Positions 44,484 through 54,363 of a DNA stretch of 64,000 bases are shown here, one piece after another. Each line of letters starts with the position of its first letter. The first letter of the stretch is position 1. The position numbers and the translations under genes were made by a program. A model generated the notes under the pieces. That model was not told where the DNA came from. It searched no databases and was given only the letters and a program-made list of their open reading frames with translations. Origin of the DNA: Neptunomonas antarctica (GTDB lineage: Bacteria > Pseudomonadota > Gammaproteobacteria > Pseudomonadales > Balneatricaceae); contig NZ_LJSI01000047.1 of the NCBI RefSeq assembly GCF_001305295.1, forward strand, positions 1 to 64,000, in the 5' to 3' direction.

Positions 44484-45503
44484 TTATTTAATGTTAGTGC
44501 TTAGGCCAACGTTGTTTTTCAACAACACCTGTTCAGCGCGATAGCTGGAGCGGACGAACGCGCCTGATACTACTTCCAGAAAGCCTCTATCCAGTCCCCA
44601 CTGACGATATTTTTCAAACTCTTCCGGTGTCACATAGCGTTCAATCGGTAAGTGGTTGTCGGTCGGCTGCAGGTATTGACCAAAGGTTAAAATATCGCAA
44701 TTGATAGCGCGCAAATCATCCAGAGCTTCGATGATTTCTTCTTCGGTCTCGCCCAGACCCAGCATGATACTGGTTTTGGTCAGCACCTCGGGTTTGTATT
44801 CTTTGGCGTGCTTTAAGACGGCAAGAGTTTGCTCGTAGGTGGCGCGCGGGTCTCTGACGGGATGAGTCAGACGCCTGACGGTTTCTACGTTTTGAGCGAA
44901 AACGACGATGCCGCTATCGACTACGGTTTCTACGGAGTCGAGGAGGCCTGCAAAATCGGGGGTCAGTGCTTCAACGGCGACACCCGGGTTTTCGGCTTTG
45001 ACACGTCTGACAACTTCGGCGTAGTGGCCGGCGCCGCCATCGTCCAGATCGTCACGGTTTACCGAGGTGAGTACCAGATACTTGAGCCCCATTAATTTGA
45101 CGGATTCGGCGGTGTTTTTGGCTTCGTCTTTATCGAGCCACCCTTTAGGGTTGCCGGTGTTAACAGCACAAAAACGACAGGCACGCGTGCAGGTCTCGCC
45201 CATTAACATAATGGTCGCCGTTCCTGAACTCCAGCATTCGCCGATATTGGGGCACATCGCTTCTTCGCAGACGGTGCTGAGTTTATGTTCGTGAACTATA
45301 CTTTTAGTTCTGTCATAAACGGCACCACCTTGGAGCTTGATTCGCAGCCATGACGGTTTTTTGAGCCGTTCCTGAGATTCTTTGCTGGAGGCTTTGATGC
45401 CATTTTTGATCGCCATGATGCCTTTTTCGTTAACGAATTTCTTTCCGCTTTTAGCAGGCTCGGCGTGAATTTGAGTGGTAGGGATCAGGTCACGGTCATT
45501 CAT
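44484..45503 (-). CDS. lipA: Lipoyl synthase
   Basis: 339 residues, radical SAM enzyme. The auxiliary cluster ligands are in [12 protein letters not shown] and the radical SAM triad in CTRACRFC. '[20 protein letters not shown]' and '[20 protein letters not shown]' are LipA signatures. It inserts sulfur into octanoyl groups to make lipoyl cofactor. No lipB is next to it, unlike the common lipB-lipA order, so lipB must be elsewhere. Confidence 0.96.
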   Translation of the reverse strand: MNDRDLIPTTQIHAEPAKSGKKFVNEKGIMAIKNGIKASSKESQERLKKPSWLRIKLQGGAVYDRTKSIVHEHKLSTVCEEAMCPNIGECWSSGTATIMLMGETCTRACRFCAVNTGNPKGWLDKDEAKNTAESVKLMGLKYLVLTSVNRDDLDDGGAGHYAEVVRRVKAENPGVAVEALTPDFAGLLDSVETVVDSGIVVFAQNVETVRRLTHPVRDPRATYEQTLAVLKHAKEYKPEVLTKTSIMLGLGETEEEIIEALDDLRAINCDILTFGQYLQPTDNHLPIERYVTPEEFEKYRQWGLDRGFLEVVSGAFVRSSYRAEQVLLKNNVGLSTNIK

Positions 45504-45563
45504 AATAGTGGCTTACTCCTCAATCTAATACCCAGGTGTTTGGGCACATGAATGGGTTTAATG

Positions 45564-45935
45564 TTAGTTAAGTGCAATTTTAGCAATACACTGTTGATTG
45601 TGCAGGGCTTCTTTTTTGCCGGGGAATAACTGGATCGCATTCGGGGTGATTAAAATAACCCGCTGATCCTTTAAGCCTACATAGCCGGATTTATATTCTT
45701 CAATAATACCATCAATCCAGTGTAAATGATGTTCAGGTGCCAGCTCTGTATATCCCAGGTAGCTATCAGCCAGCGGGTCTTCAAAGCTGGTCCTGGATTT
45801 ATGCAGTGCAATGGCGTCTTTTGCCAGTATCAGGAGCTTGCCGTCAAGAAATTCCAGCACCTGCACTTTTTCTGTGCTATCAAGCTGGAGTGAGGTAACG
45901 TTTTTTATGATGTCTGATGTTCCTGAAATACCCAT
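45564..45935 (-). CDS. Hypothetical protein upstream of lipA
   Basis: 123 residues from the ATG at 45935 (a TTG two codons earlier is possible). Mixed strand-like sequence with 'VQVLEFLDGKLLILAKDAIALHK' segments and no membrane or signal parts. Family not recognised. It lies 60 bases before lipA on the same strand and may be co-transcribed. Confidence 0.6.
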   Translation of the reverse strand: MGISGTSDIIKNVTSLQLDSTEKVQVLEFLDGKLLILAKDAIALHKSRTSFEDPLADSYLGYTELAPEHHLHWIDGIIEEYKSGYVGLKDQRVILITPNAIQLFPGKKEALHNQQCIAKIALN

Positions 45936-45966
45936 GCTCAACCTGATACCTATAATAATTTCAGAT

Positions 45967-46143
45967 GGTACTAAAACTGGTGTTTATTTGCCAGTGTGGC
46001 GTCTTCTCCTTACCCTCAACCACGTCGCCGATAATGAATGTGATTTTGGCGTGCTTGAATCCCGTTATCGGAATGACTACAACGGTGCACCGGCTTACAA
46101 TCCCCTTATTCTGCAAAAGAGGGTTTTATTTGCTTACTCGCGT
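45967..46143 (+). pseudogene. Transposase N-terminal remnant (DUF772 type)
   Basis: A 59-codon piece reading 'HVADNECDFGVLESRYRND' then 'GAPAYNPLILQKRVLFAYSR', which is the conserved N-terminal pattern of IS1182/IS5-like DUF772 transposases. No DDE catalytic part follows; DUF2235 gene begins within 100 bases. It has no proper start and is a decayed insertion. Confidence 0.65.
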
Positions 46144-46234
46144 ATGGTACATACTATGGTGAAGGTCGCGATCGGATCCGACAGTCTCGTGAGGAAACAT
46201 AAAATAAGAAACTAACAAACAGGGAATAAAAATA

Positions 46235-47275
46235 ATGAAAAAAATAATTTTCAATTTTGACGGCACCTGTAACGATCCAGAAGATGCAGGTGATTTTTTT
46301 GAAGATTCCAGTATTAGTAATATACTTAAACTTCATGCATTTTTTGGTGGTAAATTAAGCCCATTGAATGAACAAAACAGCAAAACAAAAAAGCAACATA
46401 GTTTCTATTATAGTGGTGTTGGCACGCGCGGTGGTTGGCTTCAGAAAACATTTAATTCCATGTTTGCCCCCCCTTATGGAGATATGGAAGACATTCTTAA
46501 GCAAGCCACCGACGACTTAAAAAAGTATTACAAGGATGGAGATAAAATTTATATTTTTGGTTTTAGTCGAGGCGCAGCAATTGCCAGGATGTTTGCTGCG
46601 CATTGTGGTAAAGAAGTAGAATTTTTAGGTGTGTTTGATACTGTTGCCGCCACGCGAGGTTCGCTTGATTTGAATCCCGATACTTACCCTGCGAGTGGTA
46701 TAGTCTTTGAAAATGGCACTATGGGTGACCATATTAATAAAGCGGTACATTTAGTATCAGTTGACGAAAAACGTCTCACTTTTCAACCCACTTTATTCAA
46801 TAAAAACGATAGGATTACTGAGGTTTGGTTTGCAGGCGTACATTCTGATATAGGCGGCAGTTATTGGTTTGACGGATTATCTGACATTACACTAAAATTT
46901 ATGCTTGATAGTGTGAGCAAGGATTTGCAGATATTAACCAGTGATAAATTAGATTATGATATTTTAAAAATAAAAGGCGCTCAAGACCACATTTGTTGGG
47001 ATGACCTTAATGTTAAACCATTATTTAATGGCGTTTTACATGAGCAGAAACGCAAAGGTATTAAAGCTAAAACCTTATCGCCGCGCTTAGTGAGAGTTAA
47101 TGAAAATGATCAGCCATCATTAGGTACTCCAATTATTCATCACAGTGTTTGTGAAAGATTTGATAAAGTTACCTCATATCGCCCTTACGCTCTGCGTGAT
47201 AAAAAGTTTTTTGTTATGAATGAGAATGGATCTATTGATGAAAATCCTGAATTCATTGGCGTTTCAGGATTATAA
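46235..47275 (+). CDS. DUF2235 alpha/beta-hydrolase (Tle1-like)
   Basis: 346 residues. The nucleophile elbow GFSRGAAIAR and the start 'FNFDGTCNDPED' are the DUF2235 marks; 'WFAGVHSDIGGSYW' carries the expected acid and His region. The family includes type VI secretion phospholipase effectors (Tle1) and housekeeping-like hydrolases. There is no PAAR, VgrG, adaptor or lipoprotein immunity gene here, so it may be an orphan or moved-in gene. AT-rich compared with nearby core genes. AGGGAAT precedes the ATG. Confidence 0.8.
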   Translation: MKKIIFNFDGTCNDPEDAGDFFEDSSISNILKLHAFFGGKLSPLNEQNSKTKKQHSFYYSGVGTRGGWLQKTFNSMFAPPYGDMEDILKQATDDLKKYYKDGDKIYIFGFSRGAAIARMFAAHCGKEVEFLGVFDTVAATRGSLDLNPDTYPASGIVFENGTMGDHINKAVHLVSVDEKRLTFQPTLFNKNDRITEVWFAGVHSDIGGSYWFDGLSDITLKFMLDSVSKDLQILTSDKLDYDILKIKGAQDHICWDDLNVKPLFNGVLHEQKRKGIKAKTLSPRLVRVNENDQPSLGTPIIHHSVCERFDKVTSYRPYALRDKKFFVMNENGSIDENPEFIGVSGL

Positions 47276-47328
47276 CAATATAAAAGCTATTGTTTTCATT
47301 ATAAAAAAACACCTCAAAGTCGCTTTCA

Positions 47329-47370
47329 GCGCATGACAACTGTAGCACCGCTGCGGCAGTTGTCATGCGC
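47329..47370. repeat. Perfect 14-bp inverted repeat
   Basis: GCGCATGACAACTG (47329-47342) and its exact complement (47357-47370) enclose 14 GC-rich bases. No T-run follows. It lies after the DUF2235 gene and may be its 3' hairpin or a mobile palindromic repeat. A smaller GGGGTC/GACCCC stem follows at 47424-47446. Confidence 0.7.
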
Positions 47371-47506
47371 GTGCAAAGGATGATGTCGTTCATAGCGAAC
47401 GGGTTAATGCGCTAATCAATAATGGGGTCATATATGGTAAGACCCCTATGGCTTAAGCGAGCTCAAAAAAATTAGGCTCCTGACGCTCGCTCATTCGATA
47501 GTCGCT

Positions 47507-48007
47507 TTAGTAAGCGCCCTCGCTGTAAATCAGCTCGTAGCTGTGGCTGTATATTTCCACAATGTTTCCAAATGGGTCTTCCATATAAATCATGCGGTAA
47601 GGCTTCTCTCCGGGGTAGTAATAACGCGGTTTCTCCATGCGTTTTTTACCACCGGCTGCAACAATGCTTTCGGCCAGTTCTTCGACATTCGGGTCCTGTA
47701 CGCAAAAGTGGAAGACACCGGTTTTCCAGTATTCAAAATTATTTTCCGGGTTCGCCTGATTCTTGAATTGAAACAGTTCTACGCCAATCCGGTCACCGGT
47801 TGATAGGTGGGCAATACGGAAGCTCCCCCAATCAGCGCCGAACACTTCGGTGCACATTTCGCCAATGGGGCTGTCGTCCTCAGTGATCTCGGTCGGCTCC
47901 ATAATTATGTACCAGCCCATGACCTCGGTATAAAATTTAACGGCTTTTTCTAAGTCGGGTACCGAAATACCGATGTGCGAAAAGCTTCTAGGGTAAGCGT
48001 TGCTCAT
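47507..48007 (-). CDS. VOC-family (glyoxalase/bleomycin resistance) protein
   Basis: 166 residues. Two VOC half-repeats: 'FSHIGISVPDLEKAVKFY' with the metal His at the start, 'GVFHFCVQDPNVEEL' and 'MEDPFGNIVEIYSHSYE' with the terminal Glu. Substrate unknown; lyase, dioxygenase or binding roles all occur. It diverges from a LysR gene 94 bases away, which may regulate it. Confidence 0.85.
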   Translation of the reverse strand: MSNAYPRSFSHIGISVPDLEKAVKFYTEVMGWYIIMEPTEITEDDSPIGEMCTEVFGADWGSFRIAHLSTGDRIGVELFQFKNQANPENNFEYWKTGVFHFCVQDPNVEELAESIVAAGGKKRMEKPRYYYPGEKPYRMIYMEDPFGNIVEIYSHSYELIYSEGAY

Positions 48008-48101
48008 GACCTGTCCTCCTGTTTTGACGTTGTATAGAGGTTACAAAGACAGAGAGATTAAGTAAAATTATCATTTATTATAGATATAAGTATGGTTTGT
48101 A

Positions 48102-48971
48102 ATGATAAACACTACATGGTTACGCAGTTTTTGCACACTCGTTGAGGTAGGCCATTTCACCCGCACGGCCGAACGCCTTCATATAACGCAGTCGGGCGTT
48201 AGCCAGCACGTGCGAAAACTTGAAGAGCAATTGGGGCTGGCTTTGCTCGTTCGGCAAGGTAAGCAGTTCACGCTCACGGATGCGGGTGAGCGACTATATG
48301 CTGAAGCGCGGGTCATTATCTCGGCCCTATCCAGTATGGAGCAGCGAGTGGGGGAGGACCCCGCCTACGAGGGAGTGGTCCGGGTAATGTCTTCCGGGAG
48401 TCTGGGCCTGAAGCTTTACCCCCACCTTCTGGCGTTGCAACGCCAGCATCCGAAACTTGTAATTGACTATCGGTTTGCTCCGAACATCGATGTGGAAAAT
48501 GCAATCGCTGATTATAACGTCGATATTGGGTTTATGACCCGCGCCTCGACTCTGGAGGAAGTGAGCTGCCAGCCTATTGCCCGCGAAACCTTGCTGCTAG
48601 TCACGCCTGCGACTGTTTCTGAACCCAGCTGGGAGGCTTTAATGATGCTTGGGTTTATAGACCACCCGGATGGAGCCCATCACGCAGGCTTGCTTCTTAG
48701 TGCTAACTATCCTGAGTTTCAGCATAGCAATCTGTTTGAAACGAAGGGGTTCTCGAATCAGATCAGTCTGATTCTGGAGCCTGTTAGTCTGGGTCTGGGC
48801 TTTACGGTATTACCGGCCCATGCTGTTGAAGCTTTCCGGAAGCCTCAGCTTGTCAGGGTTCATAAGCTTTCCAGCCAGGTCAGTGAGACTGTTTATCTTG
48901 GTATTCGGCGTCATAAGCCTATGCATAACAGGATGAATACGGTGATTGCTGAAGCTAAAAAATGGCTCTGA
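48102..48971 (+). CDS. LysR-family regulator
   Basis: 289 residues. The helix-turn-helix is at ~17-37 ('[19 protein letters not shown]') and the LysR ligand domain follows. It is divergent from the VOC gene, so that gene is the probable target. Confidence 0.9.
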   Translation: MINTTWLRSFCTLVEVGHFTRTAERLHITQSGVSQHVRKLEEQLGLALLVRQGKQFTLTDAGERLYAEARVIISALSSMEQRVGEDPAYEGVVRVMSSGSLGLKLYPHLLALQRQHPKLVIDYRFAPNIDVENAIADYNVDIGFMTRASTLEEVSCQPIARETLLLVTPATVSEPSWEALMMLGFIDHPDGAHHAGLLLSANYPEFQHSNLFETKGFSNQISLILEPVSLGLGFTVLPAHAVEAFRKPQLVRVHKLSSQVSETVYLGIRRHKPMHNRMNTVIAEAKKWL

Positions 48972-49252
48972 ATTGATTCTGTTAGGTTACTGGATTGGTC
49001 AGAGCTTTGCCTGGTGAGCATATTCTTGATGGTGTCGTTATTGGGTATTATCGCCCGAATAGTCATGCAGTTCGGGTGCCTAAGGGCTTTAAATAGACTA
49101 AGCTGAAAGAACAATGGTAGGTATTAGTTCAGCCTCCTTGTTCTTCATACGGCAGAGCAGGCTATTTACACGACAAGAAAATTTATTGCACGGGTAGGGG
49201 GGCTTGTTGTTAAGGAACGTCTGGGGAATTATCAAGACAAATAGGATTACAT
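48972..49252. other. Intergenic stretch
   Basis: Nothing recognised between the LysR gene and the terminator of the PEP-CTERM gene beyond short AT-rich sequence. Confidence 0.5.
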
Positions 49253-49278
49253 AAAAAACCGGAGCGATTGCTCCGGTT
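49253..49278 (-). terminator. Terminator of the PEP-CTERM gene
   Basis: On the minus strand ACCGGAGC-AATC-GCTCCGGT is followed by TTTTTT, 20 bases after the gene's stop. Confidence 0.88.
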
Positions 49279-49297
49279 CTTATTTACGCTACTGATT

Positions 49298-50119
49298 TTA
49301 ACGCTTAGCGGCGATTTTCTTACGTGCTATAAAAGCCAAACCTAACGCTGTTAACAGCAGAGTACCAGGTTCCGGCACATCATTGGTTAGGGATGTTGTT
49401 TGTTTAATAGTGCCAGTAATACCGGCTAATTTTATGCCATCCCAATTAGTATCATTAATAGTGTCGCCTGTATTAGTGCCTGTCCCCACCGCTGACATGT
49501 AAGCTCCAATAATCCAGTAACTTGAGTAGACAGAGGCTAGATCACTATTAACGGCTATAGGGCCTGTTCCGACATTTTTATTATGGCTTATAACGCTCCA
49601 CCCATCGGCAGATAATCCAGTTAAGCTCGCTCCAGCAATACTATTAGCAGGCTGAGAAGTTGGAGTTCCTCCCTGATACGCCATGACAGTCACATCTGAC
49701 CATGGATTATTTCTGTTCCAGCCAATATCAAACGCGTCTAAAGAAAACTCCTTGGCACCAAAATCAAACATTACAAATTCATAGTTATCGGCATTGTCTA
49801 TCGTATGAGAGTTGTCATTACGCTGATCAATAATCAATCCGTAACTATTATGAGACAGTGTGTTATCAATATTTGTTATCTGATTAGCATTACGTCCTGT
49901 AACAGGCGCTGACCATGCCGACAGCGTTGTTATCGGTGTTGCGGGGGAGCCGGAGTCATTGCCTGTAAATTGATAAGTACCAGATGTAGACCCTGAAACG
50001 CTGTTAGTTCGATTCGATGTGAAATCCCAACTAACAGAGGCATTGGCAGCTATGCTGGTTACCGCCAGTAAAGTGCATAATCCAATCTTCAAGCCAGTAA
50101 ATTTCATAAGCCTACTCAT
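49298..50119 (-). CDS. PEP-CTERM sorting-domain protein
   Basis: 273 residues. A signal peptide (~1-27) leads to a Ser/Thr/Asn/Gly-rich surface domain and a C-terminal sorting tag: VPEPGT, a hydrophobic helix (LLLTALGLAFIA) and a basic tail RKKIAAKR. Such proteins are cut by exosortase and linked to exopolysaccharide production. No exosortase is in the window. The upstream gene on the same strand is a PrsT-like TPR protein. Confidence 0.9.
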   Translation of the reverse strand: MSRLMKFTGLKIGLCTLLAVTSIAANASVSWDFTSNRTNSVSGSTSGTYQFTGNDSGSPATPITTLSAWSAPVTGRNANQITNIDNTLSHNSYGLIIDQRNDNSHTIDNADNYEFVMFDFGAKEFSLDAFDIGWNRNNPWSDVTVMAYQGGTPTSQPANSIAGASLTGLSADGWSVISHNKNVGTGPIAVNSDLASVYSSYWIIGAYMSAVGTGTNTGDTINDTNWDGIKLAGITGTIKQTTSLTNDVPEPGTLLLTALGLAFIARKKIAAKR

Positions 50120-50265
50120 CCATTAAAATTAATATTCCCGATAATTTTAATTTTAATGGAGATATAAAATTTAAACAACATTGTTTTTTTGTTATAATTT
50201 AATATCTATGTTATTCAGTATGTTATAAATTCAAACAGGTGTTTATATTTATAATTCAAACAATA

Positions 50266-53073
50266 TCATTGATTTTCTTTGCTTGATAATGTGGCTCTTA
50301 AAGAAACTGCCTGATTTCTTTCTTCAAAATCTTTATCACCGACCAACGCTCGTTCAAGATAAATTGTTGCTTCTTTTTTCCTGCCAATAGCGTCAAGCGC
50401 AACGGCCAAATGATAAAGAATATCAAGGGCGTTTGAGTCACGGGAGTTCGCTTCTCTGAGATATCTCAAACCTTCTTCAGCGTTACCTGATTGAACTAAC
50501 AACCAACCCAAAGTATCTGCAACCTGGGGAATATGAGCTGCTTTATCGTACGCTCGTTTTGCATAATCTAAAGCCTCAGGACGCTCCAGTTTATACATCA
50601 CATGAGCCATGTTATTAAGTAATAACGCATCTTCAGGAAAACGATTTAATAGTTGTGCTAAAGAAATAGCGGCTTGTTTATAGTTATGGGTGAGTAACAA
50701 ATACTCAGAATATGCCAACTTGATTGTGAAATCATCCGGATGAGCGTTCAACCAGTCGTCTAAAACACGGCCAGATTCAGCTATCATATTCTGCGCCTGT
50801 AGTGCCTTGTAGCGACGGGTAATCAATTCGCTGATAGGCTTGACCGATAGGCCGGCCAAGTATTGATCATCAGCTTCTTTATATAACTCACGTGCCATAT
50901 AAACATCGCCTAGCAGTTGAAAACCTACTGGATTACCGGGGTAGCTTTTTTGTAACTTCTGAGATGCTTTTTCTGCTCCATCAAGCATCCCTAGTTTAAT
51001 GCTCAATTCAATCAGTAAAACTTCGGCCGGAAAATAATCGGGCTGAGCCTGAAGTACCTTCGTTAAAGAATAGCGGGCATCCGCAACTTCATTAATACGT
51101 AGCTGTAAGTTGGCTATTTTATAGAGTGACTCAGCATCAAAGCCTGCAATTTTCACCATTTTTTTGAATGTTACCTGGGCCGCTTTAGGATCATTTTTTA
51201 ATGTCTGTATTTGTCCCAATACGGAAAGAACCGCTAAATTTTCTGTGTAATTTTTCACACCTGTTCGTGCAACATTTTCTGCCAGATCAAGCTTCTCAAA
51301 TTTCACATAAAGATCGCTCAGATACAGTACTGCTTCCAGTGAGCGGCTATCTAATGCGAACGCTTTTTCTGCCCACTTTAAGGCTTCATCATTCTTTTCA
51401 GATGCCAACTCAAGCCGCGACATTTGCAGCATTACGCTAGTGTTTTCAGGGTGCTGAGCAAGTAATAACTCCATCTGCGCGCGCGCCTGGGGCAGTTTTT
51501 TCTCCGCTATATCTATTTTCACAAGATTTACTTGAGAAGCTGAAAAATTCGGATTTTGCTTCAAAATAAGATTAAATTGCTCGCGAGCGTCTGCCGTCTT
51601 CCCGTTTGAAAAAAGGGCAATGCCCAATAAATTGTGATAAGTGAGATTACCAGAAGCAAGATCAACTAGCTGATGCGCAGTGCCTTCAGCTTTATCAAAG
51701 GCTTTTTGCTTTAAATACGAAACAGTTAAAAGAAAGCTGGTTTGCTGAGTAGGTTTCTGAGCATGGATTTTTTCTAAAGCCTGCATCCCTTGCTCAATTT
51801 CACCAGACTTAAGTAAGCTTTTTGCATGCTGAGTTTCGGTATAAAGGTTGCCTCCGGCACTTACCGCTTCTTCGAGCAACAGTGTGGCCCTATCATGCCT
51901 TCCGGTCTGGCTATATGCCGCCGCGAGCATAGTAAGCAGGTCGGTATCAGGCTGCACAAGTGAGCGGGCGGTAGTCAATAATTTTATAGCATTCTCTGGA
52001 TCGCCCTGCTTAAGCAAAACGTCCGCCAGCAATTTATGAGCCCCGACATCCGTCGGTACTTTTTTAAGATACATTTGCAGATAAGTACGTACCGGTTCCA
52101 GCTGATTTAAAGCATGATGAGCCAATGCGGCTGACATTAATAATTGAGGATCGGAAGCGACTTTCTCTTTGGGTAGCACAGCAATCACCTCTGTGCATTT
52201 AACATATTCTAAGCGTGCATCGGCTTCCTTGTCTTCCTGTGATAAAAGCAGCCCTCTAAAATAAGCAGCACGGGGCTCATATGGATATTCATTTTTTAAA
52301 AAAGCAAGATCTACAGCGGCTTCATCCAAACGCCTCAGATCAATTAAAGCGCCTACTTTTGCAACCCTTGCATCAATATGGCTAGGTTGGATCAATAAAG
52401 CTTTCTGGTAACTCTGTATAGCGAGTACTAAATTCCCCTGTGCGTGCATGACGGAAGCATAACTATTCCAGGAGCGTGCATCTTCAGGCCAATCTTCGAT
52501 TACTAATTGAGCGTTTTTAAGCGCCTCATCCAATGCGCCTTCTCTAAGTAGCAATATAACGTTCGCCAGACGCGGCAATAAAGCTCGGGCATCCTTGCTC
52601 AGCGCCAGGTCTATTGAATCGTGTGCATCGGCTAGCTGATCTAAAAGTGTGTAGGCTTCGGCCCGGTAGCCTAAAAGATCCACTTGGTCAGGCAGCGACA
52701 AGCTATCTTCATGCAAGTCTGAAATGATTCTTTTGTAATTACCTAACTGAAGATATGACTTGGCAAGATTCAATACAACCAACGATGAGTCTGCACCCAA
52801 AGCTAAAGCCTGCCTTAATGTATGCTCGGCGGCTTTAGGATCGCCTTGCTGTAAATATATTTCGCCAGAAAGAAGTAAAGATGGTAAATGTTGCGGGTTA
52901 GCTTGTAAGGCATTTTTTAATTGGATGATGGCTTCTGGTAGCTCATCCTGATAGTACAGTTTATTAGCATCTTCAAAGTACATGCTGACATCATGATTAT
53001 TTTCAGCACTTACTACTGTCGTCAGGCAGCTTAACGTGAGTATTAAAATACCAGCCTTACTGTAAACACTCAT
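50266..53073 (-). CDS. Large TPR-repeat protein, PrsT-like
   Basis: 935 residues. A signal sequence (~1-23) is followed by about twenty TPR repeats over nearly the whole length ('LNPQHLPSLLLSGEIYLQQGD'-type 34-residue units). The build and length fit PrsT, the TPR protein of PEP-CTERM/exosortase systems, and a PEP-CTERM substrate is the next gene. It would act in the periplasm or envelope as a scaffold. TPR repeats are promiscuous, so a general cell-envelope TPR protein is the alternative. Confidence 0.75.
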   Translation of the reverse strand: MSVYSKAGILILTLSCLTTVVSAENNHDVSMYFEDANKLYYQDELPEAIIQLKNALQANPQHLPSLLLSGEIYLQQGDPKAAEHTLRQALALGADSSLVVLNLAKSYLQLGNYKRIISDLHEDSLSLPDQVDLLGYRAEAYTLLDQLADAHDSIDLALSKDARALLPRLANVILLLREGALDEALKNAQLVIEDWPEDARSWNSYASVMHAQGNLVLAIQSYQKALLIQPSHIDARVAKVGALIDLRRLDEAAVDLAFLKNEYPYEPRAAYFRGLLLSQEDKEADARLEYVKCTEVIAVLPKEKVASDPQLLMSAALAHHALNQLEPVRTYLQMYLKKVPTDVGAHKLLADVLLKQGDPENAIKLLTTARSLVQPDTDLLTMLAAAYSQTGRHDRATLLLEEAVSAGGNLYTETQHAKSLLKSGEIEQGMQALEKIHAQKPTQQTSFLLTVSYLKQKAFDKAEGTAHQLVDLASGNLTYHNLLGIALFSNGKTADAREQFNLILKQNPNFSASQVNLVKIDIAEKKLPQARAQMELLLAQHPENTSVMLQMSRLELASEKNDEALKWAEKAFALDSRSLEAVLYLSDLYVKFEKLDLAENVARTGVKNYTENLAVLSVLGQIQTLKNDPKAAQVTFKKMVKIAGFDAESLYKIANLQLRINEVADARYSLTKVLQAQPDYFPAEVLLIELSIKLGMLDGAEKASQKLQKSYPGNPVGFQLLGDVYMARELYKEADDQYLAGLSVKPISELITRRYKALQAQNMIAESGRVLDDWLNAHPDDFTIKLAYSEYLLLTHNYKQAAISLAQLLNRFPEDALLLNNMAHVMYKLERPEALDYAKRAYDKAAHIPQVADTLGWLLVQSGNAEEGLRYLREANSRDSNALDILYHLAVALDAIGRKKEATIYLERALVGDKDFEERNQAVSLRATLSSKENQ

Positions 53074-53642
53074 TCACTCAATCCTTATGAAGCTCTAAAT
53101 ATTATCTGGTTATAGTGACGAATAAGCTCACCATCTATCCCTTTAATGTAGCACTGAATAAGAACTACATAAACCGAAGGGTTGATTGTTTAGTAATAGC
53201 TGCTTTTAGATCAATGCTTTAGAGGATGCTCATCGCCCGTCATTCAAACAAAAAATGAGCACGATTGAAACTTCAGTTGCAAAAAACCGATCAGGCTGCC
53301 TGCGACTAGGTTGAGCACCATGGGGCAATATACATCATGAAATTCCGCCACCTACTGGCGCGGTATGGCTTGGCTCGCGCGAATGTTATGCATGGCTTTA
53401 CGACCGCAGTAGCTAGCATTAAGCGGGGCAGCAATGTGCAGCTCAAAAGAGGTTTCGCGGTGTCTTACGGAGTATTGTTGTCGTGTCATAATTGCTACCA
53501 GTTAAAAAGTGGCCCTATCATATTATTTAAAAATGGGTCTGTTCATAGTCCATTTATCATCCTAATCTATTCCAGCATCAGTTGTTTATAGTTGATTGGC
53601 TGCTTGATGCTTATACGTCAATGTAATGAGGATAGAGCGATT
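53074..53642. other. Intergenic stretch without a supportable gene
   Basis: 569 bases. One open frame (53337-53591) is present but has no family likeness that I trust and no ribosome site. The part around 53240-53470 has a different, GC-richer texture and may be old insertion debris. Confidence 0.4.
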
Positions 53643-54350
53643 ATGGAAAAGTGTATGAATCACTTAGGGCAGCCTGTCGGAGAGGAGCTTGAGCATTGGA
53701 AGCAGCGTTCATATCCACAGCGCACTGTTACGCAAGGTCAGTATTGCCGGCTCGAACCGTTAACGCTTGCCTTGCATGCAGAGCAGCTGTATCAATCTTT
53801 TGCAAAAGATCAGCAAGAAGCTAATTGGACGTATCTACCCTACGGTCCATTTGCTGACTTTGAGAGTTTTAAAGGGTGGTTAGAAGATGCTTGTCTAGGA
53901 GATGATCCTCTTTTTTTCGCTGTCATTGATAACAGAACGTTGTGTGCCATTGGTTTGGTTAGTTTTTTGCGTATTGACCCCAGGGTAGGAGTAGTTGAGG
54001 TCGGGCATATCCATTTCTCAGCGCTTTTACAAAAAACACCTATGGCAACGGAAGCTATGTATTTGATGATGCGGCATGTGTTTGATGACCTCGGTTATCG
54101 CCGTTACGAATGGAAGTGCGACTCTTGCAATCAGGGCTCCAGAAAGGCCGCGCTGCGTTTGGGGTTTATGTTTGAAGGGATCTTTCGTCAAGCGACTGTT
54201 TATAAGGGCCGTAATCGTGATACTGCCTGGTTTTCAATTTTGGATAAAGAGTGGTGGGCGCTGAAAACTGCTTTTGAGCAGTGGTTAGATACTACTAATT
54301 TTGACAATCAAGGCCAACAAAAACGTAGCCTGCAAGAATGCTATTCATAA
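53643..54350 (+). CDS. GNAT-family N-acetyltransferase (RimJ/RimL-like)
   Basis: 235 residues from the ATG at 53643 with GAGG upstream. It follows the RimL-like GNAT pattern: 'GQYCRLEPLTLALHAEQLY', 'VGHIHFSALLQKTPMATEA', 'YRRYEWKCDSCNQGSRKAA' and 'LGFMFEGIFRQATVYKGRNRD'. It probably acetylates an amine of a protein or small molecule. The next GNAT gene begins 13 bases later, so the two are paired. Confidence 0.88.
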   Translation: MEKCMNHLGQPVGEELEHWKQRSYPQRTVTQGQYCRLEPLTLALHAEQLYQSFAKDQQEANWTYLPYGPFADFESFKGWLEDACLGDDPLFFAVIDNRTLCAIGLVSFLRIDPRVGVVEVGHIHFSALLQKTPMATEAMYLMMRHVFDDLGYRRYEWKCDSCNQGSRKAALRLGFMFEGIFRQATVYKGRNRDTAWFSILDKEWWALKTAFEQWLDTTNFDNQGQQKRSLQECYS

Positions 54351-54363
54351 GGGAAAATAAGAG

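Noticed and set aside
45811-46215. Full 134-codon frame as one gene
   Set aside because: Its first third is antisense to the hypothetical gene before lipA; only the transposase-like part is meaningful.
47329-47370. Palindrome as an attC site
   Set aside because: Arms are perfectly paired without the bulged bases and conserved ends expected of attC.
53337-53591. Open frame between the TPR gene and the GNAT pair
   Set aside because: No ribosome site and no recognisable domain; a vague likeness to a transposase end was too weak to report.
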